Shown: positions 1-11,200 of the stretch, in pieces
Position numbering within the stretch: the first letter of the stretch is position 1
Layout: the number at the start of each line of letters is the position of its first letter
DNA from: Acorus gramineus
Lineage: Eukaryota; Streptophyta; Magnoliopsida; Acorales; Acoraceae
Assembly: GCA_030737835.1 (NCBI GenBank)
Contig: JAUJYN010000014.1
Span: 720,819 to 784,818 of the forward strand
Reading direction: 5' to 3'
DNA: 64,000 nt
The notes under the pieces: model-generated
The model's input: only the letters and a program-made list of their open reading frames with translations
Databases searched by the model: none
Told to the model about the DNA's origin: nothing
Translations under genes and position numbers: made by a program

Positions 1-2050
1 GATTTAACATACACTAGCATTTAATTTAATAAATAAACTAGTAGGACGCATGCATAGGCCGAGGTTTCCTAACATGAAAACAGGGGCATGGTGCATGGCT
101 CTTACACCTATCCTATGGGTGCAAGTCCCTAACATACAAAGACTAGGGTAGCATGCATTCTACATGTCAATCATACAAGCATGGATTACATATTACTGCA
201 GGTTAATATACATCCATGTCACCCCAGGAGAGGTCGGTATACGCCCCAAGTGCGTATAACGCCTCTCTACTGGGTTGGATTGTCCCACTCACCGAAGATC
301 GGGTCGTCGCGCGACCGCCCGTCAGGATCTGCAAGACAGACATCTATATGGTGAGTTAAAATCCACAACTACTACCAAAGACATCAAAATTCTCAAAACT
401 CACAAACAAACAACCAACACTCGGGCAAACGTGCATACGACCCGCACACACGCTAGCCTGAGTACCCCGACACACTCCCGCACCCCCGGCAACCACCCGC
501 ACGGCCACCCGCCCCCGGATGCGCCGCCGAGCCACCGCCCGCCCACCCAGGCGCACCGCCGGGCCCCTGCCCGCGCGCCTGGACCCGCAGCCGAGCCACT
601 CGGGTGCACCGCTCGCCCCCTACGCCCCAGCGCAGCTGCCCGCGCACACCCCGCATGCCTCGCGCTGGCCCGCGAGCACCCCGCACGCCCCGCGCGCAGC
701 GCCTCACCCCGCACGCACCCCGCGCGCACCACCTCGCCCCGCGCGCACCCCGCGCGCACCACCAGCCTCTACCCTCCTCACCGCGCGCACTACTGCGCCT
801 CAACCCAGCGCCCCGCGCGCATACACCACTGCGGTGCCCAGCGCCCAGCGCCCAGCGCTCAGCACCCTCGCCCAGCACACCCGGTATCTGCGACCAGCTC
901 CCAGCGCTCAGCGCCCAGCACCTGGGACCCTCACCCAGCGCCCACGCGCACGCACGCGCAACACGCGCCCAGCGCGCCTGGCAGCACGCGCCCAGCGCGC
1001 CTGCCAGCATGCCCACGCTGCTGCCCGCGTTGCCTGCCTGCACGCGTCGCCGAGTGGCCCGAGCACCGTTCTCCTGCACGCCCGGCACTGCTCGCCTGAT
1101 GCCCGAGCACCTCCTGCCCTGCTCGCCTGCGCGCCCAGCCTGCCAGCCCGGCCTGCCCGCGCGCACAGCCCAGCCATCCTAGCCAAGCTAGCCCTGCCAG
1201 TCTACCCTGCACGCCCTGCACGCCTAAAGCACCACCCGAGCGCACGCACCCGCGCGCCCGGCCACTTGGTGCACCCACCTGCTGCGCTGTTGCCAAACCT
1301 CCCAGGGCTGCCGGGCTGGCAGGCTGGGCGCGCCCCACCCCAAGGCCTCCGACCACCACCACAGCCCTCCGACGGCCACCCACGCCGCCCACCGCCTCCC
1401 AACCCCAAATCCGACCTCCTAACAAGCATCTATGCAATAAAAGAGGGGAAAAAGGGCTTACCGAGGGGAAGAAGGGAAGTCCGGTTGCTCTCCGCGCACC
1501 GAAACCTCTCCCAAAGGGCTTCCACCGCCCGGATCTATCTTGGCCCTCGAAATGGTCCAAAACAGAGGAGAAGAGAGGGGGGACGGAGGGGCAAATCTCG
1601 CCGGAATCGGGATTTGAAAGCACCGGGGTGTAGATCGGGACCCGATCTACACTTCCTATGCTTTAGGTTTTTAGGTTTGAGGGGTCTAGGGGGCTCAAAT
1701 CAAAGAAAAGGAGAGAGGGGAGAGAGAAAATGCATTTGGTAGGGATGATGAATAGTGCTTCTCAAAATTAGATCACACATATATATAGTAAGTGACTTAA
1801 AAACCCAGATACGCCCCGGAACTGCGAAATTTTGGAAACGTTGCCGGAATTCGATGAAATTTTCGTGAGAGGCTTAAAATGGCACCAGGACACCAAATAT
1901 GCAGTTAGATTTCCAATCGGAGTCCTCTAACTCAGGACGATAGCTAACGGTCCAAAAATTAGCGGTTCCGATCGAAAACCGAAAAAAATTGAAAAACTGC
2001 CAGAACGCTCCAACGGTTACCAGCAGGTTAAAAGTGACACAAATATAACA
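1..2050 (-). mobile_element. LTR of family A (Ty3/gypsy chromovirus), cut by window edge
   Basis: This is the first 2.05 kb of a family A LTR read on the minus strand; its 5' tip lies at 2050 and the 3' half lies outside the window. Visible parts are the U3 start (complement of GTGACACAAATATAACA), a TATA tract near 1773-1786, the leader palindrome at 1628-1652, a GC-rich block from about 440 to 1390, and splice-like borders of the GC-rich intron near 1460 and 332. Because the other end is missing, the TSD cannot be checked, and it may belong to a complete element or a solo LTR. Long open frames over 275-1742 are a by-product of high GC. Confidence 0.9.
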
Positions 2051-2117
2051 GATGATGATCAATGAAGATTTCACATATAAATCTTCTCATTATTGTATTT
2101 TTTTAATTTTTTGAAAT

Positions 2118-2222
2118 GTGAGTTGCAAGTGATTGATAGTTTTAATAGGTGCCAACCTAGTTGGGATGTATTAAAAACTTTGGCACCTATTAAAAACTAT
2201 AGTGATGCAATTATTACTCACC
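2118..2222. repeat. Short hairpin MITE-like inverted repeat
   Basis: Arms around 2137-2154 and 2181-2199 are inverted copies (TAGTTTTAATAGGTGCCA against TGGCACCTATTAAAAACTA), and weaker pairing extends outwards to GTGAG...CTCAC. The whole is about 105 bp and would fold into one hairpin. No target duplication was convincing, so the superfamily is unassigned. It sits in AT-rich filler between two LTRs; 2223-2520 holds only AT-rich DNA with no gene-like signal. Confidence 0.5.
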
Positions 2223-2527
2223 TTTTATGTTATATTAATTTTTTTTGTATTTGTCAATATATTTTTTAAGAATTGTATAATTTATTTTTATTCATCAATG
2301 TACTATTTGTGTATTTTTCATTCATTTTATTATTTATTTAATTAATGTTCAATTGTTCATGTACTTAAGAAATTCAATATTCAATAAAATAAATATCTGT
2401 ATTCTTAATTCCTTTTAGTTTTCAATTTTCATGAATGATTTATGTATAGTTTTTTTATTTTTTAACTTAAACGAACTAGTAAATTAAACGTGGAATTAAA
2501 TATTAAACTTTAAAAAATTTAAAAAAA

Positions 2528-2774
2528 TGGGCATGTAAATGGCTCAGCCCGTTGGCCCGTCAATGGGCCCGGCCTGTTTGGACCCCGGGCTAGCATGGCA
2601 CAGCACGGCGGCCCGTCGGGCTGGCACAGAGAGCCATGCTGGGCCGACCCCCTGTAGCCCGTGCCGTGCCGGCACGGCACGGTCACATAAAACGGGCCAG
2701 GCCGTTAGCCCATTAGCCCGGTTGTCTAGAGGGTCGGGCCAGTACGACACGACACGGCCCGTTTTACACCTCTA
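2528..2774. mobile_element. hAT transposon terminal/subterminal fragment
   Basis: A 250-bp GC-rich patch in AT-rich DNA, packed with variants of GGGCCGTGCC / GGCACGGCCC and ending in ACACCTCTA at 2774. Subterminal GGCACGG-type repeats with a TAGAGGTG-like terminal inverted repeat are a known signature of plant hAT elements. The left end, near GGGCATGTAAATGG, looks like a decayed partner terminus. No transposase remains. An open frame through this patch is not considered a gene. Confidence 0.55.
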
Positions 2775-2876
2775 GTCACTAATATAATAAAAGAAGAATC
2801 GTCAATACTGATCCAAAATTAGAACACCTATATATATAATATAAATGAAAGCCCAACAGAAGTGTGAATCTATAAA

Positions 2877-4951
2877 TGTTGTGTCTGTGTCATTTGGAGC
2901 GCTCTATTTGAAGATTTGGGTACATAATTTTTTTCTTCTTAAATTATGTATTCCTGATTTGGTGTTTGGATTTGATTTTGTTAAAATCCAACATGAAGAG
3001 GTTTAATTATGATTTTATTATGAGATGTCCAGTTTTGAGTTAGCTTTCGCTCAAGAGTCGAATTAGATCAACTGAATTCTTGTAGTAAAAGTTATGGGTA
3101 TTTTTCCAAGTATACCCTGGGGATGGAAATTCTGGCAGCAGCCCTGCTCGATGTTTAGCTCTAATTTCGGATTAGCTAGAGGGATTATATGATCATGGCA
3201 TAAACATGAAAGTTGTAGATAATCTTCTTAGCTTTCAATCGGTCTTCGAATCAAGCAATTCGGAGCTGTATCGGAGAAGTTATGGCTGTTCCAGTGAAGC
3301 TTGCGCAGAATTTCTAGTCGGAGGGCGACTTAGTAAATTCTCCTTAAGATATTTGTGATAAATATCTTTCTCCTCTCTCTTCCCCTCCCAATGTGCACGT
3401 CGACCTCTGCTGGGTCTCATTTTCTCTCCTTCAAAGCCCCCACCTAATGTTTGATCAAATGTTTCAATGAGAAGAAAGGAAGGAGGTGGTTGAGGAAGAA
3501 TAGCTTGTGTGCATATGTTGTTGTTGTTTGTTCCTCTCTATATCAAGCTCCCTTTCTCATGATCTCTTCCCCCCCTGTTTGCTGCCATGAGGAGGCTGAG
3601 GAGAGGCCGAGGAGAGGTGGTGGTGGTGGTGGTTCCGGCGGCGGCGTTTCGGTGCGCGAAGGGCCCTGACCTCCCCCTTTCTTTTCCCTCCCAAGGTGAG
3701 CTCCTCCCCTCCTTTTCTTGGTTTTCTTGGCCTAAGGGGTTGTGGGAAGGTCATGCATGTTGGGTAGGTGTGTTGGGGAGTGTGTGAGGGGTTGGGGATG
3801 GTTAAAAAGAGGTTAGAATGGCTTGGGCGCGAGCTGGGCGTCGTTTGCGCGCGTGCGCGCGCAGGCGTGCGTGCAGTCGGGCGCAGGCGGACGCTGGCGG
3901 GCGCGCAGAGGCGCGCGGGCGCTTGCCCGCGGGTGCGCGCGGGCGTGCGCACCAGCGTGCGCGCGCGCGGGCAGGGCACCTGGGCACTGCGCCTGGGTGC
4001 GGGGCAGGGCGCCTGGGCATGCGCCTGGTCGCGGAGCTGGGGACCAGTGCGTGCGCGTGCTGGGGCGTGCGCGCAGTGCGCGATGGTGCCGGAGTGCGTG
4101 CGTGCGTGCGCATTCGTGCGTGCGCGTGCGGGTGGCCGTGCGTGCGGCTGCCCGGGGGTTCGGGAATGAGTTGGGGTGCTCGGGCTCGCGTGCGTACGGG
4201 CCATATGTACGTTTGCCCAAGTATTGTGTATTTTTGGGGTATTTGTGTATTTTACTCACCGAGTTGATTACCCTGTCTTACAGATCTTGACGGACGGTCG
4301 CGCGACGACCCGGTTATCGGTGAGTGGGACAACCCAACCCAGTTGGGAGGCGCTATATGCACTTGGGCGTATACCGTCCTCCCCTGGGGCACCATAGTTA
4401 ATATTAACTGATTAATATGTAATCTGTGCAAGCATGATTAGTGTGTAGAATGCATGCCACCCTAGACTTGTATGTTAGGGACTTGCACCCATAGGATATG
4501 TGTAAGAGCCGTGCATCCTGTCACCCTGTTCACATGATCGGAAGCCTCGACCTATGCATGTGTCCTACTAGTTTGATTTATTAATTAAATGCAAACTTAT
4601 GATATTTTAGCATGCCTTGGGGAATATTAAGGGGGCCTTGCGAGGTCAACATTGAGACTCGGGCTAGGGTACTCCGTGTTCCTTGTTTGGTTGGCGGGAT
4701 GTCCTATATCGGGACCTCAGGTTGCCCTCCCAAGGTTTCTTTTCCTCATTATTATCTTATGTATTCCCCGCATCTTGGTTATGCGCGCTGGAGGAATTCT
4801 GAAGAATTCAAGACATTAGAATTGTTGAGATGTGTTGTCAGCGGATCCGAGTGGATCATATGCGATGGATAGGCTGTTCTGTTCCCTTCGTTGGATCCGT
4901 GTAGAGACTACCCCAGCGTTAGAAAGGCTGTCCCGTGCAGGGGCTCCCATC
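2877..4951 (+). mobile_element. Family B LTR copy 1, truncated at its 3' part
   Basis: Family B begins TGTTGTGTCTGTGTCA and has its own U3 and leader (2877-3600), unlike family A. It carries an 8-bp-arm hairpin AGATATTT/AAATATCT at 3347-3367, then a GC-rich block inside a splice-like intron (donor GTGAGC at 3696, acceptor ACAG at 4283). After that the sequence becomes A-like: the mini-exon with GACGGACGGTCGCGCGACGA, and the second donor at 4320. The copy stops abruptly at about 4951, where it is fused to the U3 of a second family B copy, so the minisatellite and 3' terminus are missing. Confidence 0.8.
3696..4283 (+). other. Splice-like GC-rich intron 1, family B LTR copy 1
   Basis: AAG/GTGAGC donor and a pyrimidine-rich tract ending CTTACAG/ATCTTG bound a block of alternating purine-pyrimidine GC-rich sequence. 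The same arrangement is seen in B copies at 5693-6368 and 19911-20572. Splicing is inferred from the signals only. Confidence 0.45.
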
Positions 4952-6812
4952 CGTGTATTCCTGATTTGGTATTTGGATTTGATTTTGTAAAAATCCAAGA
5001 TGAATAGGTTTAATTATGATTTTATTATATGTCCAGTTTTGAGTTAGCTTTCACACATAAGTGGAATTAGATCAACTGGATTCTTGTAGTAAAAGTTATG
5101 GGTATTTTTCCAAGTATACCCCGGGGATGGCAATTTTGGCAGCAGCCCTGCTCGATGTTTAGCTCTAATTTCGAATTAGCTAGAGGGATTATTTGATCAT
5201 GGCATAAACATGAAAGTTGTATATAATCTTCTTAGTTTTCCATCGGTCTTGGAATCAAGAAATTCGGAGCTGTATCGGGGACGTTATGGCTGTTCCAGTG
5301 AACCTTGCGCAGAATTTCTAGTCGGAGAGCGACTTAGTAAAATTTCCTTAGATATTTTGATAAATATCTCCTCTCTCTCTCTTCCCCTCCCATTGTGCAC
5401 GTCGACCAGATTTTCTTGGCCCTCTCTTTCCCTCATTCAAGCCCCCTAGGTGTTTGGTTTAATGCCTCAAAGAGAGATGGTGCAAGTGCATGAGTTGGGT
5501 TGTGTGGGTGTGTTGTTGTGTTTGTTCTCCCTTCTCTCAAGCTCCCTTGCATGGATCTTCCCCCCCCCCCTAATTTTCAGCTGAAGAGGAGGCTGAGGAG
5601 GAGGCTGAGGGGTGGTGGTGGTGGTGGTCTCGGTGGCGGCGTTTCGGTGTGCGAAGGGCCCCCGAACCTCCCCCTTTTGTTCCCCCTCCAAGGTGAGCTC
5701 CTCCCCTCCTTTCTTGATTTTTTTGGCTTAAGGGGATGTTGGGAGGGTCATGCATGCTAGGTAGGGGTGTTTGGGTGTGTGTGAGAGGTTGAAAGGGGTT
5801 AAAATGTGGTTAGAGTGGCTTGGGCGCGAGCTGGGCGTCGTCTGCGCGCGTGCGCGCGCAGTCGGGCGCTGGCGGGCGCGCAGACGCGCGCGGGCGCGTG
5901 CGCGCGAGTGCGCGGGTGCGCGCGGGTGCGCGCGGGTTCTGGCTGCGCGCCAGTGCGCCTGGGCAGTGCGCCTGGGCGCTGGGCAGGGAACCAGTGCGCG
6001 CGCGCGCGTGCATGCGCGTGCGTGCGCGTGCTGGGGCAGTGCGCGGGTTGCTGCGCGAGGGGCGCGGGCTGGACGCGCGATGCGCGTGGGCGCGCGCGAG
6101 CGTGCGCGTGCGTGCGGGTGCGCGTCTGGGCGCGCGGGCAGGCGCGCCGATGGTGCCGGGGTGTGTGCGTGCGTGCGCATGCAGGGGGCCATGCGAATGG
6201 CTACCCGAGGGTTCGGGTAGGTGTCGGGGCACTCGGACTCGCGTGCGTACACCCGTGCTCGCATGCGTGCGAGCCCGTATGCATGCTTATCCGAGTTTTG
6301 GGTATTTCTGTGCATTTCTATGTATAAATTGTGTGGTTTCTCACCCAGTTGATTACCCTATCTTGCAGATCTTGACGGACGGTCGCGCGACGACCCGATC
6401 TCCGCTGAGTGGGACGATCCAACCCAGTAGGGAGGCGCTACATGCACTTGGGCGTGTACCGCCCTCCCCTGGGGCACCATAGTAGATATTAACATGTTTA
6501 ATATGAAAAGCTATGCAAGCATGATAATGTGTAGTATGCATGCCACCCAAGACTTTGTATGCTAGGGACTTGTACCCTTAGGACCCGTATAAGTGCCATG
6601 CACCCTGTTATCATGTTTCCATGCTAGGAAAGCCCTGACCGATGCATGTTCCCATTTAGTTTATTTATTTAAATAAAATGCGAGCATGTGATTATTAGCC
6701 TGTTTTAGCGAATATCATAGGGGAGGGGCCTCGCGAGGACAGCGGTGAGACCCGGGTTAGGGTACTCCGTGTTCCTTGTTTGGCTGTCGGGATGTTCTAT
6801 ATCGGGACCTCA

Positions 6813-6817
6813 CGCTG
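6813..6817. other. Target-site duplication CGCTG (left)
   Basis: CGCTG precedes the solo LTR and recurs at 10489-10493. Removing one copy and the LTR restores the continuous host motif CTCACGCTGCCCTCCC seen in other LTRs. Confidence 0.95.
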
Positions 6818-9800
6818 TGTTATATATGTGTCACTTTTAACCTGCTGGTAACCGTTGGAGCGTTCTGGCAGTTTTTAAAATTTTTAGGGTTTTCGATCGG
6901 AACCGCTAATTTTTGGACTGTTAGCTATCGTCCTGAGCTAGAGGACTCCGATTGGAAATCTAACTGCATATTTGGTGTCCTGGTGCCATTTTAGGCCTCT
7001 CACGAAAATTTCATCGATTTCCGGTAACGTTCCCGAAATTTCGCAGTTCCGGGGCGTATCTGGGTTTTTAAGTCGCACACTATATAAAGGTGGGATCAAA
7101 TTTCGAGTAGCACTATTCATCATCCCTACCAACATTCCCCTCTCTCCTCTTCCCCATTTTTCTCACTTTTGAGCCCCCTAGACCCCTCAAAATCAAAAAC
7201 CCAAAACCTAGGAAGTGTAGATCGGGTCCCGATCTACACCCCGGTGGTTTCAAATCCCTTTTCCGACGACTCTAGCCACTCCGTCCTCCCCTCTTTCTCC
7301 TCTGTTTTGGCCCGTTTCGAGGACCGTGGTAGATCGGGGCGTAGGAGGGCCGTTGAGAAGGGTTTCGGTGCGCGGAGAGCACCCGGACTTCGCTTCCTCC
7401 CCTTGGTAAGGTCCTTTTCTTCACTTTTCTTGCATAGATGTATGCTAGGAGTGTGGATCTGTGTATGAGGGGTGGTCGGCGGCTGTGGGAGGCTGTCGGG
7501 GGTGGTTGGGGGTGGTCGGAGGTGGTCGGCGGCCGTGGGATGGGTGGTTGGAGGTGCTCGGCAGGCAGGGTCTGTTCCGGGCAGCAGGCAGCAGCGGCAG
7601 CAGTGCAGGCAGCGCGCGGGCTGGACGCGCGCGGGCGTGCGCGCGTGCGTGCGTGCGGGTGTGCGCGCGGGCGTGCGCTCGGGGGCGCTGGTGGCCAGTT
7701 GAGCGCGCGTGCAGGGCGTGCTGTGCGTGCTGGTCGTGCAAGGTCTGGTCGAGCGGCTGGAGCTGGGCGAGCTGGGCGCGAGGAGCTGGGCGGGCTGTGC
7801 ACGAGGTGCTGGGCAGCGGTGCTGGGGATGATGGCCGTGAGGGCAGTGTGTGCAGGGTAGGCTGGCAGGGCTAGCTCGGGTAGGCTGGGAGCAGGTGCAC
7901 CAGCTTGCTGGGCGCGCGAGCGCGTGCGCGCGGGTGCGCACGCGGGCGTACGCTCGGGGGGTGCAGGGGAGGCATGTGGGTAGGCAGGCTGTGGGCTGTG
8001 CGCGCGGGCAGGCCGGGCTGGCAGGCTGGGCGCGCAGGCGAGCAGGGCAGGAGGTGCTCGGGCATCAGGCGAGCAGTGCCGGGCGTGCAGGCGTACGGTG
8101 CTCGGGCCACTCGGCGACGCGTGCAGGCAGGCAACGCGGGCAGCCGCGTGGGCATGCTGGCAGGCGCGCTGGGCGCGTGTTGCGCGTGCGTGCGCGTGGG
8201 CGCTGGGTGAGGGTCCCGGGTGCTGGGCCGCGGATACCGGGCGCTGGGCGGAGGCGCAGGCGTGCGCGGGGTGCAGTGGGTGCGAGCGGGTGGCGCGCGG
8301 GGTGGTGCGCGCGGCTAGAGGGTTGTAGGTGCGCGCGGAGTGCGTGCGGATGGGGGGCTGGAGACGCGCGCGGGGTGCGCGCGGGGCGAGACGCTGCGCG
8401 CGGGGCGTGCGGGGTGCTCGCGGGCCAACGATGGCGTGCGGGGTGTGCGCGGGCGGCTGCGCTGGGGCGCAGGGGGCGCGCGGTGCACACGGGAGGCTCG
8501 GCGGCGTGTCTCGGCGGCGGGCAGGGGCCCGGCGGTGCGCGGAGTGCGCGGGCCGAGGCGCGGCGGTGCGCGGAGTGCGCGGGCCGAGGCGCGGCGGTGC
8601 GCCCGGGCGGTCGGGTGGCCGTGCGGGTGGTTGCCGGCCGTGCGGGTGTTTGCCGGGATGCTCGGGCTAGCGTGCGTGCGGGTCGTATGCACGTTTGCCC
8701 GAGTGTTGGGAGTTTAGTTGTGGGTTTATGTATGTTCTTGTGTATTTTGTAGTATTTGTGGATTTTAACTCACCATATTGAATGTCTGTCTTGCAGATCT
8801 AGACGGGCGGTCGCGCGACGACCCAGATACTGGTGAGTGGGACAATCCAACCCAGTAGAGAGGCGTTATACGCGCTTGGGCGTATACCGACCTCTCCTGG
8901 GGCATCATGGATTTTATTAACCTGTTGTAATATGTATTCCATGCTTGCATGATTTTAAATGTAGAATGCATGCTACCCTAGACTTTTATGTTAGGGACTT
9001 GCACCCTTAGGATATGTGTATGAGCCATGCACCATGTCCCCTGTTCCATGTTAGGAAACCCGGCCTATGTATGCGTCCTACTAGTTTATTTATTAAATTA
9101 AATGCTAGTGTATGTTAAATCGCATGCCTTAGGATAATATTATAGGGAGGAGCATTGCGAGGTCAACATTGAGACCCATGTTAGGGTACTCCGTGTTCCT
9201 TGTTTGGTTGTCGGGGTGTCCTGTATCGGGAACTCACGCTGCCCTCCCAAGGTTTCTAGTCCCAATAATATTATAAGTAATGTTGTATGATTGGTATGAT
9301 TATTAGCATGATTAGTGAATATTATAGGGGAGGGGCCTTGCGAGGACAGCGGTGAGACCCGTGTTAGGGTACTCCGTGTTCCTTGTTTGGTTGTCGGGTT
9401 ATCCTGTATCGGGAACTCACGCCGCCCTCCCGAGTTTCTTTCCCCCAATGATATTCCAACATTGCTTTTGATTGTACTTATTCCCCGCATCTTGGATATG
9501 CGCCCTGGAGGAACTCTGAAGAGTTCATGACATTTGAGTGGTAGAGATGTGTTGTCGGCGGATCCGAGTGGATCATATGCGTATGGATAGGCTGTTCTGT
9601 TCCCTGCGTTGGATCCGGTAGAGGCTACCCCCAGCGTTAGAAAGGCCATCCTTCGGAGGACCCACATCAGTAGGCACCTCCTGATTTGGTTTCGGACTGT
9701 GCTGAAGTTGTGGGTGGAGACCAAGCGGCCTACGGAGTGGAGGAGAGACTACCGGTGGACTAAGGGTGACCAACAGCCTAGTCAGTCCCAAAATCCTATG

Positions 9801-10488
9801 TCACCCGTGGTAGGGTGAGGGTGAGGGTGTAGTGGGTTGGCGATGAGCGACCTGCTAGTTTTGTGAATGGATGATTATCAGTCCCAATAGCCTATGTCAC
9901 CCATGAATGGGTGAGGGTGAGGGTGTGGTGGTTCGGCGAAGTACGAACCACTGGATTATGTTGTTATGTCTTGGAGATTAGATAAATAATGGAATTGTGG
10001 TAAATATTGTATGTGATGCATGGGTTGTGCCGTTCACTGAGCGTGTGGCTCACCCCTCGCATATGTTTTTCCCCAGTGGTCACTGAGCCTGAGCTAGAGC
10101 CGGAGCAGCAGTAGGAGCTTTCCGAGGGATTCCTTCAGTAGCGGAGTAGCGCCACGTTCCGCGAGTGCCAGAGGCTATCAGCATCCCTTTTCTTGGCTGT
10201 ATGTATTTTATTTCCGTGCTTGGCACGCGTCTGTATATATTCAGTTGTTTCTATGTATATTGGCTCTCACAGGACATATGATTGTGTATCGAGTCTGTAA
10301 TGTGTTTTGGGTTACAGACTCAGTATTAGCTTCCGCTATATTGTGTATATATTATGTCAGCCCTGTTTGATCTGTGTTGTCATTTTTATCTGTGGTTTTA
10401 GAGTATATATATTTGACCTCATGTGTAGGCTTCTGATATGATATATACACCTGCCGCGTCCCGGGGACGGCCGCCCTGGGGCGTGACA
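6818..10488 (+). mobile_element. Solo LTR, family A (copy A2)
   Basis: Complete 3671-bp LTR from TGTTATATATG to GGGGCGTGACA, flanked by CGCTG. It has a TATA box at 7081-7088, the leader palindrome at 7215-7239, intron 1 at 7406-8796 and intron 2 at 8833-10076 (donor GTGAGTGG, acceptor TTCCCCAG). The minisatellite has two units at 9783-9957. It belongs to a subfamily shared with 56453-59935: a module of about 185 bp is duplicated (9120-9430), the exon 3 start differs (GGTCACTGAGCCTGAG), and the terminus is GGACGGCCGCCCTGGGGCGTGACA-like. With no internal region left, it is the product of LTR-LTR recombination. Confidence 0.95.
9783..9957 (+). repeat. LTR minisatellite, two units
   Basis: Each unit runs GTCCCAAT-...-GGTGAGGGTGAGGGTG- and then a hairpin. 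The second unit has the variant stem GTGGTTCG/CGAACCAC, in which both arms have changed relative to the common GTGGGTT/GACCCAC. Confidence 0.85.
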
Positions 10489-10851
10489 CGCTGCCCTCCC
10501 AAGGATTTTTTCCCTGTTAATATTCCAACCTTGTTATAACTTTTATGCATGTTCCCCGCATCTTGGTTATGCGCCCTGGAGGAATTCTGAGGAATTCAGG
10601 ACATTAGAGTTGGTAGGATGTGTTGTCTGCGGATCCGAGTGGATCATATGCGATGGATAGGCTGTTCTGTTCCCTTCGTTGGATCCTTTAGAGACTACCC
10701 CGGCGTTGGAAAGGTCGTCCCGTGCAGGGGCTCCCATCAGTAGGCGCCTCCTGATTTGGTAGAAGGACTGTGCTGAAAGTGGGAGTGGCCAAACGACCTA
10801 CGGAGTGGGGAGAGACTATCAGTGGACCAAGGGTGACCAACAGCCTAGTCA

Positions 10852-11200
10852 GTCCCAAGAGCCTAGGTCACCTATTGGAGGGTGAGGGTGAGGGTGAGGG
10901 TATGGTGGGCCGGCGATGTGGCGACCCACTGGATTGTAAAGTCCCAATATCCTTGGTCACCCAGTGAGAGTGAGGGTGCGGGTGTAGCGGGTGGCGGTAG
11001 CGACCCGCTGGATTTGTCTATGGATGATTGTCAGTCCCAATATCCTATGTCACTCCTGTTGAGGGGTGAGGGTGAGGGTGTAGTAGGTTGGCGATAGCGA
11101 CCTGCTGGATTGGTGTAGTTAGTCCCAATATCCTTGGTCACCCAGTGAGGGTGAGGGTGAGGGTGTAGTGGGTTGGCAGTAGCGACCCACTGGATTGCAG
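10852..11200 (+). repeat. LTR minisatellite, four units (family B copy 2)
   Basis: Four units of about 85-95 bp, each with three or four GGGTGA-type G-runs followed by a hairpin: GTGGGCCG/GACCCAC, GCGGGT/ACCCGC, GTAGGT/ACCTGC and GTGGGT/ACCCAC. Confidence 0.85.

Noticed and set aside
275-1742. Long open frames on both strands over the GC-rich LTR block, rich in P, A, R, T or G, R, A
   Set aside because: All six frames stay open because stop codons are rare in such GC-rich repeats. The same frames recur in each LTR copy, overlap introns and have low-complexity products.
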